Origin: a virus
Reading direction: 5' to 3' (one strand)
DNA: 64,000 nucleotides
IMG/VR virus record: IMGVR_UViG_3300030110_003801
Coordinates: 64,734 to 128,733 of that record
The translations under genes were made by a program, and so were the position numbers. The notes below the pieces were generated by a model that was not told the origin of the DNA, did no database searches, and was given only the letters and a program-made list of their open reading frames with translations. Numbering within the stretch: position 1 is the first letter of the stretch; each line of letters begins with the position of its first letter. Positions 58,740 through 64,000 of the stretch are shown here, piece after piece.

Positions 58740-59941
58740 TAGCAACCACAATTACACTTTAAAGGTTCACAAATAGTATGTCCTAAATTAACTACTTGCT
58801 GAATCTCAGCTTCTTCGTAGTTATTCTTTTTCATTACGGATATAGCTTTGATTACGTTTTGAATCGTTGCCGCATCATCATAAACATTCTTACTGTTCTT
58901 ACAACACTCCTTCTTGCTTAAAAGACTTACAAAACAACATTCAAAATTATCTATATCATAACACCAAGAGAAAAAGTCATTTTCGTCTACATTGTAATCA
59001 CATCCGGAAACTACGGTCAAAACAGACGTATATTCACCACCCTTCTCAATAGCTTTATAAACAACCTCATTTGACGCTGTTTCGCTAGGTATAGACATAG
59101 AGGATGCGTTTGCTGTTTTATTTGAATAAGTAAAAGCTCCTTCCCAAGCTAGCGACGTATCTGTACTCACTGTAAAAGGAACTCCTGCTTCTTTTGCGGT
59201 AAGGGTTACAACTCCACTAGCGCTTGTAGCTGAAATGTATTTGTAAAACAAGCTTGTTGTATCTGTAACAGCGTTAATAGCTTTAGCTACTCCCCTAGCT
59301 ACACACTCAGCAGTGTTATCACTCTCAACAGTATATTCAACAGTGTTTCCACAAAAACTTAACGAAAGTTTTTCACCCTCCTTATACTCTGCGCTTGTAA
59401 ATGAAATTTCATCAACTTGTTTAACAGCTCCTAAATCTAAAGGACTTCCATCGGGACCATATAGAGACATGTTTCTAGCGCTAACTAAAGGAGCTGTAGA
59501 TATAGTTCCTGTAACAGGCGTTATGCCCGCTGTTGAATCAATATCCGTTGAGCCTCCCGACCAAGAACCGTCGTAAGCATAAACGCTAACGTACCAATCT
59601 TTAAAACTTGTTCCGTCAGGTTTTATAAGTTTTGCTTTTATACCCGAGTTTTCGTTGTTTATTTTATCAATAAACGCTAGGTACTGAACTTCAGGATTGA
59701 TGATGTTTCCTGCTCCATCTGTTGATACGCTTAAGGTAACAGTTGTGAAATTATAAGAATCAAAATCAAAATTAGAAAAATTAAATGTTGTGTTTGCCGT
59801 CGGAAGACCACCTGAATAGTCGTGAAACCTGAATTCAGCAGAAGGAAAAAACCCTTCTTTTACGTAGTCAGTTTCATCAGGAATAGTTATGTTTGGACAG
59901 CTTTCTACTGAACTCCCTAGTGTTAAATTTAATACTCCCAT
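58739..59941 (-). CDS. Tail fibre or structural protein
   Basis: A 400-residue protein counted from the ATG at 59941 (MGVLNLTLGSSVES); a start six codons earlier is possible but less likely. The N-terminal 300 residues are beta-rich with many Thr/Ser/Gly. The C-terminal 80 residues are acidic and hold many Cys (ECCFVSLLSKKECCKNS, CNCGC end). It probably forms part of the tail tip or fibre. Unknown family. Confidence 0.6.
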   Translation of the reverse strand: MGVLNLTLGSSVESCPNITIPDETDYVKEGFFPSAEFRFHDYSGGLPTANTTFNFSNFDFDSYNFTTVTLSVSTDGAGNIINPEVQYLAFIDKINNENSGIKAKLIKPDGTSFKDWYVSVYAYDGSWSGGSTDIDSTAGITPVTGTISTAPLVSARNMSLYGPDGSPLDLGAVKQVDEISFTSAEYKEGEKLSLSFCGNTVEYTVESDNTAECVARGVAKAINAVTDTTSLFYKYISATSASGVVTLTAKEAGVPFTVSTDTSLAWEGAFTYSNKTANASSMSIPSETASNEVVYKAIEKGGEYTSVLTVVSGCDYNVDENDFFSWCYDIDNFECCFVSLLSKKECCKNSKNVYDDAATIQNVIKAISVMKKNNYEEAEIQQVVNLGHTICEPLKCNCGC

Positions 59942-60011
59942 ATCGTAATAAAAATACAAATAATATCAAGTTAATTGCAAGAGAACTAACAGATACTTTG
60001 ATTAGTTTAAA

Positions 60012-60224
60012 TTATTTACCATTTATAATATCCACCGCATCATCAGCCTCTATAAGACCCTTATACAGTAAATAAACAGCAGCGGCTATCTGTATAACCC
60101 TTACGCTGCTTTTAATTATCTTCTTAGCCTTTGATGTCTCAGCAATAGTCTCAATCATTGGGTCTAATTTTGGAACTCCTTTCCAAACCAACTTAGCAAC
60201 TTTTAATAGTTTCATAATAAACAA
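60012..60224 (-). CDS. Small membrane protein, candidate holin
   Basis: A 70-residue protein with a basic N-terminal half and one hydrophobic segment (SVRVIQIAAAVYLLYKGLI, about 40-58). It lies between the fibre genes and the endolysin, which is the usual place of a holin, the protein that lets the endolysin through the inner membrane. A single segment is fewer than most holins have. The start could also be the ATG at 60215. Confidence 0.5.
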   Translation of the reverse strand: MFIMKLLKVAKLVWKGVPKLDPMIETIAETSKAKKIIKSSVRVIQIAAAVYLLYKGLIEADDAVDIINGK

Positions 60225-60230
60225 ATTAAA

Positions 60231-60689
60231 TTAAACATCAAATTGATAAACTTTAGGCTTGTCTTCGTCTGACATTACATCTAAATGAACCCAAGTTATA
60301 GGCTTGCCGTTTAAATTTCTTTCTAACCTTATCTTGCAAGGTATTTTACTAGGGTTTTTTACAATCCACTCCCTAACCTCAACAGCAGTCATTCCTGATA
60401 CATCAAAATCTACAGCTTTTCCAAACATGTGAGCCGACAGATAAATATTTTCTCTTGAGGTTACTAACGGGCTTCTATTATGCCTTAATCCTCTCTGTGT
60501 AAACCTACCTCCGTAAATCCAATTATTTACAGATATTGGAACTCCTAATTCATTTCTAATAGCCAATAAACAATCTAGTAATTTTTCATCCATAAATCTC
60601 CAAGCCGACTCACCAAACTTGTCATAAACACCCTTGTCTACAAGCTCTTCAATTCTAAAAAAATCTTTAATCGTTTTAATCCTCTTCAT
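60231..60689 (-). CDS. Endolysin, M15-type D,D-/L,D-peptidase
   Basis: A 152-residue peptidoglycan peptidase of the M15 family. The zinc site is read as H87 in SAHMFGKAVDF, D94 in VDFDV and H135 in WVHLDV. It cuts peptide bridges of the cell wall at lysis. The start at 60689 overlaps the stop of the next gene upstream (ATGA), so a longer frame from 60824 is rejected. The holin-like and spanin-like genes flank it. Confidence 0.85.
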   Translation of the reverse strand: MKRIKTIKDFFRIEELVDKGVYDKFGESAWRFMDEKLLDCLLAIRNELGVPISVNNWIYGGRFTQRGLRHNRSPLVTSRENIYLSAHMFGKAVDFDVSGMTAVEVREWIVKNPSKIPCKIRLERNLNGKPITWVHLDVMSDEDKPKVYQFDV

Positions 60690-61024
60690 TGTTCCATGTT
60701 TATAAAAGCTATAATCACAGCCCACAAAACTTGTATTGCTATTATAATTCCATAAACTGTAGCCCACTTCTGTTTTTGTAGGTATATTTCTTTTTGAGCG
60801 TCCTCCATATTTGATGGACTCCATACTTCAGAAACCTCTTTCTTCCACTGCCTGAGAGCTTTAACTTCCTCTCCATTAATCTTAAGCTTCTCCACAGCAA
60901 ATTTAAGCTCGTCTAAAGACTTTCTAGTTTCTTTATTACAGTCGTACAACTGTTTTAGTTTCTCTAATATAGAGTTGGCATATTCAGACCAACCATCATT
61001 ATTTTTTTTATCTCCTATACTCAT
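60686..61024 (-). CDS. Coiled-coil protein with C-terminal membrane anchor
   Basis: A 112-residue protein from the ATG at 61024 (MSIGDKKNNDGWSE). A coiled coil (about 15-65) precedes one C-terminal membrane helix (WATVYGIIIAIQVLWAVIIAF). This resembles XhlA-type or spanin-like lysis proteins. It overlaps the endolysin start by four bases, so it belongs to the lysis cassette. Confidence 0.6.
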   Translation of the reverse strand: MSIGDKKNNDGWSEYANSILEKLKQLYDCNKETRKSLDELKFAVEKLKINGEEVKALRQWKKEVSEVWSPSNMEDAQKEIYLQKQKWATVYGIIIAIQVLWAVIIAFINMEQ

Positions 61025-61038
61025 TTGTTCTTGTATAA

Positions 61039-61698
61039 TCAACAAATAATTATTCTTCTCCTAGAGCTTCCACTATCACTTAAACCCTTTATCTCTGTTC
61101 TGTCTAACGATACAGTTCCGCTAGTAGATGTAGACCTTAAACTTATTGTGCCTGCGCTATGACCCGCATCAGCACTAATAGCTCCCGTTGCTACCTGTCT
61201 ATTAGTATTATGAGTAGTAAAAGTTCTGTTAGTTCCTTGTGGTATTTGTTGAGTAAGGACAGCATTAATACTACAAGATGTAATCATTATTAATGAATCC
61301 TCTTCAACCGTTAAATCTTTAGTATTAGGGGTTGCTGAAGCACCACTCCTAGAGCTAGCACCTACACCACCTGAGCCTGTAAAGCTTCTAATGTGAATAC
61401 TAATAGGATTCCATTGTGAGCCGCTAAAGCTAACAACTAAATCATTATTTCCTGTTGGCGGATTCTCTAAATAATAAAAACACATTCTCTGACCTAAACC
61501 ACTTCTGTTAATTTGGTATAACTCTGTCATGGCTTGCCCTCCATAAGTACACCCTGAGTAAGTTTTACTGTTACTCATAGTAAACTGAGCAATAATTAAA
61601 CCGTCATCACCCGTGTTATGGGTATGGGCTTGAGTTTTAGAACTAGCTCCCGGAGTAGGATTGGCATTTGTTGTATTTCCTTTAGTCGCCGTTGCCAT
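61039..61698 (-). CDS. Beta-rich surface protein
   Basis: A 219-residue protein with Thr/Asn/Gly-rich beta strands (FTMSNSKTYSGCTYGGQAM, then MCFYYLENPPTGNND) and an Arg-rich C-terminus. The fold looks like a concanavalin or carbohydrate-binding jelly roll. Likely a tail-tip or fibre component; the family is not certain. Confidence 0.6.
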   Translation of the reverse strand: MATATKGNTTNANPTPGASSKTQAHTHNTGDDGLIIAQFTMSNSKTYSGCTYGGQAMTELYQINRSGLGQRMCFYYLENPPTGNNDLVVSFSGSQWNPISIHIRSFTGSGGVGASSRSGASATPNTKDLTVEEDSLIMITSCSINAVLTQQIPQGTNRTFTTHNTNRQVATGAISADAGHSAGTISLRSTSTSGTVSLDRTEIKGLSDSGSSRRRIIIC

Positions 61699-61979
61699 TA
61701 TAGTTGACTTATATCAGTTACCTTTATTAAACCTAAATCCTCCACGTCGTCTGTCTGAGTCCTAGCCTCGTGAACATATTCATATTCTGAAAAAAACTCA
61801 CCAACACCAACACTTCCTAATTCAATATTAGTTTTGTTTTCTCCCAAAAACTTACCTAATGTCGAATCGTAAGACTTATTGATTTCATTTATAATATTAA
61901 CATCTTCAGTATGACCAACATCTGTATACTTAAGACCGTCTGTTCCCTCTAATTCTATTTTGCTAATTATAGTCTTCAT
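61698..61979 (-). CDS. Small tail-associated protein
   Basis: A 93-residue acidic protein, beta-rich (TIISKIELEGTDGLKYTDVG). Its stop overlaps the neighbouring start by one base. Unknown. Confidence 0.55.
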   Translation of the reverse strand: MKTIISKIELEGTDGLKYTDVGHTEDVNIINEINKSYDSTLGKFLGENKTNIELGSVGVGEFFSEYEYVHEARTQTDDVEDLGLIKVTDISQL

Positions 61980-61980
61980 T

Positions 61981-62343
61981 TTAGTCCTCTGTATAAGTTA
62001 TTGTCATTTTAAGACCTGTCGGAGTTCCGTTAATAGCGCTCGCTTGATATTGGATATAATTATCAGCAGTACAAGTAGCGTCGTCAAAGCTCGTAATTGT
62101 TTGCTTTGTTGTTGTGGCTACTTTGTCGGCTGACCATAAATCAGTACCTCCACTATGATTAATATTAAAGGTTGTTGATGTTGCGCCAACTCCCTCAACA
62201 ACCACCTTAGTTATTGTAATAGCAACTCCCGGCTCCCATATTCCAAAATCATCAGTAGCTATTGGGTCGGGTACAAATATACTTTTAGTAAGTTCGGGTA
62301 AACCGCTTATTTTCTTTGCGTTTATGTTTGGTGTTGCACTCAT
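61981..62343 (-). CDS. Small beta-rich tail protein
   Basis: A 120-residue beta-rich protein (AITITKVVVEGVGATSTTFNI, then a Thr-rich strand region). Possibly a small fibre or receptor-binding module (inference). Confidence 0.55.
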   Translation of the reverse strand: MSATPNINAKKISGLPELTKSIFVPDPIATDDFGIWEPGVAITITKVVVEGVGATSTTFNINHSGGTDLWSADKVATTTKQTITSFDDATCTADNYIQYQASAINGTPTGLKMTITYTED

Positions 62344-62346
62344 ACC

Positions 62347-62550
62347 TTAATTATTTTCTTTTTGTTCTAACCACTCTACGTACTCAGCGGGAGGTGTATC
62401 ATACCACTTCCAACCATCTTTTTCAATCTTATTGTCTACTGATAAAGTAGTACCATCGGGAAATGAAATCTTATTTCCTGTAGTCCATATATCAAATTCT
62501 TCTTCGTATTTATAAAACATAATCTTTTTAATTAACTTACTACTGTCCAA
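62347..62550 (-). CDS. Small hypothetical protein
   Basis: A 67-residue protein with several Trp and Lys residues (FDIWTTGNKISFPDGTTL, WKWYDTPPAEYVEWLEQ). It overlaps the start region of the adhesin gene's end by 19 bases and is in the same operon. Unknown. Confidence 0.5.
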   Translation of the reverse strand: MDSSKLIKKIMFYKYEEEFDIWTTGNKISFPDGTTLSVDNKIEKDGWKWYDTPPAEYVEWLEQKENN

Positions 62551-64000
62551 CCTTTATTAGTAGCTATTAATAAATCACTTGCAGTTAAATCTGCTGAACC
62601 CGGATTTGTATTAACATAAATTGTCTGTGCGCCATTTGCCGTTCCTAAGTTGTTAAAAATAGTAACTATCGCATCTTGCTTCAAACTACAATTTTGATAA
62701 CTGTGTCTTGATGTTATTCCTGTAACTAATGATTCTCTTAAATTATTTGCAGATATTGCAAATTGATACCCGTTAGGATATGAAGTCACACCGGATAAGT
62801 CATAAGCGGGAATAGACGCAATATTTTTCGCACCATTAACCATAGCCCTACAACTTGTTAGTGTTCCACTTATTGGTGGAGCAACTTTTAAACCATAACA
62901 ATTATAAAAAGTATTATAAGTATCTGTAATATTTCCTGTGTTATTTAAAGTAGGAAAATCCTCCAATATATAACAAGAAGCAAATAGACCTTTAATAGTA
63001 GTAACATTAGTACAGTCAAAAGATGCAGGAGTTTTTTCCAACTTAGTACAACCTTGAAATATCTCTGTTAAATTTGTAGCATTTGATGTAACATTAAGAA
63101 AACTAGCATCTCTTAAATGACTTCCTTCAAACATTGATTCAAAGTTTTGTGTGCTTGACGTGTCTACCCAAGTAAAATCACATTGAGTTTTTATTGCTGC
63201 AAAACACCATAGAAAACTAGTCACACCTGATGTATCAAAAGGCTTTATTTCTTTTATATTAACACAATTCCTAAATGTATAACTCATAGTAGTAAGAACA
63301 CCTGTGCCTGCTGTCATGTTTACTACTTCCAAATCACTGCAACCGTCAAAACAAAGGTGCATACTTGTTACGTCAGGTAAACTTCCGTCAAATGTTTTAA
63401 GTCTTGTGTTGGAATATGTTGCTGTCATACTTGTAATTCCTGCATAACTAGATATGGGATTATTTGTTAAACTCCTACAAGTGTTAAATGTATATGTTAA
63501 ATTTGTTGTAGATGAAACATCCATTGGTGGTATATAATCTATTGAAAAACAATTATAATACATATACCCCACGTTGGTCGCACTACTTGTGTCCAATGTT
63601 GGCACTTGGATTAAAGTATAACAATTTTGAAAAACATTAGCAAATGTTGTAACTGCCGATGTATTCCATTGATAAATTTTCTTTAAACTCGTACAACTCG
63701 TAAAAGCATTATTCACATTTGTTAGGTTTGGTGCTGTACCAACATATTCAAACTCTTCAAGAGCAATCCACGTCCAACAAGCTAAAGACATACTTGTAAA
63801 AGCTGTACCTGCCATTTTCACGCTTAAAACATTTGAATTTCCAAATCCTCTATATACATCAGATGAATGTGCGTATGGTGAAGATGGTCTAATGAACGAG
63901 GTTAGTGTGGAACCTGATTGAGCTGTAACAGTTAGTATTACTTGCCTATAGCCTCCGCTTGTTAATGAACTTGAGGGAGCATTTGCCCAATCATAGTCAT
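62532..64000 (-). CDS. BspA-like leucine-rich-repeat adhesin (cut by window edge)
   Basis: At least 489 residues; the frame stays open from the right window edge, where the visible part begins DYDWANAPSSSLTSGGYRQ. Residues from about 60 on are tandem repeats of about 20-25 residues with the pattern F.NC..L..(I/V)P..D(T/V)S..TN, typical of DUF285/BspA-type leucine-rich repeats. These are found in Bacteroidota surface adhesins and in some phage fibres. It is likely a host-binding tail protein. The true start lies outside the window; the GTG at 63821 is only an internal codon. Confidence 0.8.
   Translation of the reverse strand, partial: DYDWANAPSSSLTSGGYRQVILTVTAQSGSTLTSFIRPSSPYAHSSDVYRGFGNSNVLSVKMAGTAFTSMSLACWTWIALEEFEYVGTAPNLTNVNNAFTSCTSLKKIYQWNTSAVTTFANVFQNCYTLIQVPTLDTSSATNVGYMYYNCFSIDYIPPMDVSSTTNLTYTFNTCRSLTNNPISSYAGITSMTATYSNTRLKTFDGSLPDVTSMHLCFDGCSDLEVVNMTAGTGVLTTMSYTFRNCVNIKEIKPFDTSGVTSFLWCFAAIKTQCDFTWVDTSSTQNFESMFEGSHLRDASFLNVTSNATNLTEIFQGCTKLEKTPASFDCTNVTTIKGLFASCYILEDFPTLNNTGNITDTYNTFYNCYGLKVAPPISGTLTSCRAMVNGAKNIASIPAYDLSGVTSYPNGYQFAISANNLRESLVTGITSRHSYQNCSLKQDAIVTIFNNLGTANGAQTIYVNTNPGSADLTASDLLIATNKGWTVVS

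Noticed and set aside
1-64000. Prophage or host-chromosome context
   Set aside because: No integrase, attachment site or typical chromosomal gene was found; the only host-like genes are the nitrogen cassette, which is enclosed by phage genes on both sides.

Overview
The window is most of the genome of a lytic tailed phage (podovirus-like, with a crAss-like or Cellulophaga-phage style of virion module) that very probably infects a marine flavobacterium (phylum Bacteroidota). The evidence is AT-rich DNA, tightly packed and often overlapping genes with few Shine-Dalgarno sites, Bacteroidota-type promoter elements (TAnnTTTG), and nitrogen genes whose protein sequences are of the Bacteroidota type. 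No rRNA, integrase, CRISPR array or transposase is seen. Both window edges cut through minus-strand genes, so the genome continues on each side.

Layout. (1) 1-11996, minus strand: head module with capsid, scaffold, three very basic lysine-rich proteins, portal, terminase large subunit, two more basic proteins, a GroES-like co-chaperonin and a NUMOD4/HNH-like protein. (2) 11997-13317: AT-rich divergent intergenic region with iteron-like repeats and inverted repeats, the best place for an origin or control region. (3) 13279-13830: a good Bacteroidota promoter followed by about 500 bases that fold into a chain of hairpins, a candidate large structured RNA ending in a tRNA T-arm-like hairpin. (4) 13853-30793, plus strand: early genes. 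These include a tRNA-Glu, many small unknown proteins, two large related proteins of unknown function each linked to an M20-type metallopeptidase, a recombination set (annealing-protein candidate, NinG-like nuclease, YqaJ exonuclease), an SSB-like protein, a replication initiator and a primase-helicase. (5) 30798-33434: a nitrogen cassette of PII signal protein, ammonium transporter and outer-membrane barrel, with its own promoter element and a hairpin after the transporter gene. (6) 33442-35610: small early genes, a PD-(D/E)XK-like nuclease and an HNH endonuclease, closed by a symmetrical terminator at the point where transcription converges. (7) 35657-64000, minus strand: virion genes, namely a 2393-residue cargo/ejection protein, internal proteins, a 1703-residue tail (muzzle or stabilisation-type) protein, neck proteins, RusA, a collar-domain fibre, a GT25 glycosyltransferase, a beta-helix fibre, the lysis genes and a leucine-rich-repeat adhesin.

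How it works together. Early rightward transcription makes the structured RNA, host-takeover proteins, the recombination and replication proteins, and then the nitrogen cassette. The cassette should raise ammonium import (barrel in the outer membrane, Amt in the inner membrane, PII gating Amt) while the phage makes DNA and protein. Leftward transcription from both arms makes heads, tails and lysis proteins. No DNA polymerase or RNA polymerase gene is visible in the window, so the phage either uses the host enzymes or encodes them outside this segment.

The strongest biological points are the complete phage-borne glnK-amt-porin unit, the candidate ornate RNA, the duplicated peptidase/unknown-protein modules, and the set of histone-H1-like proteins in the packaging operon.
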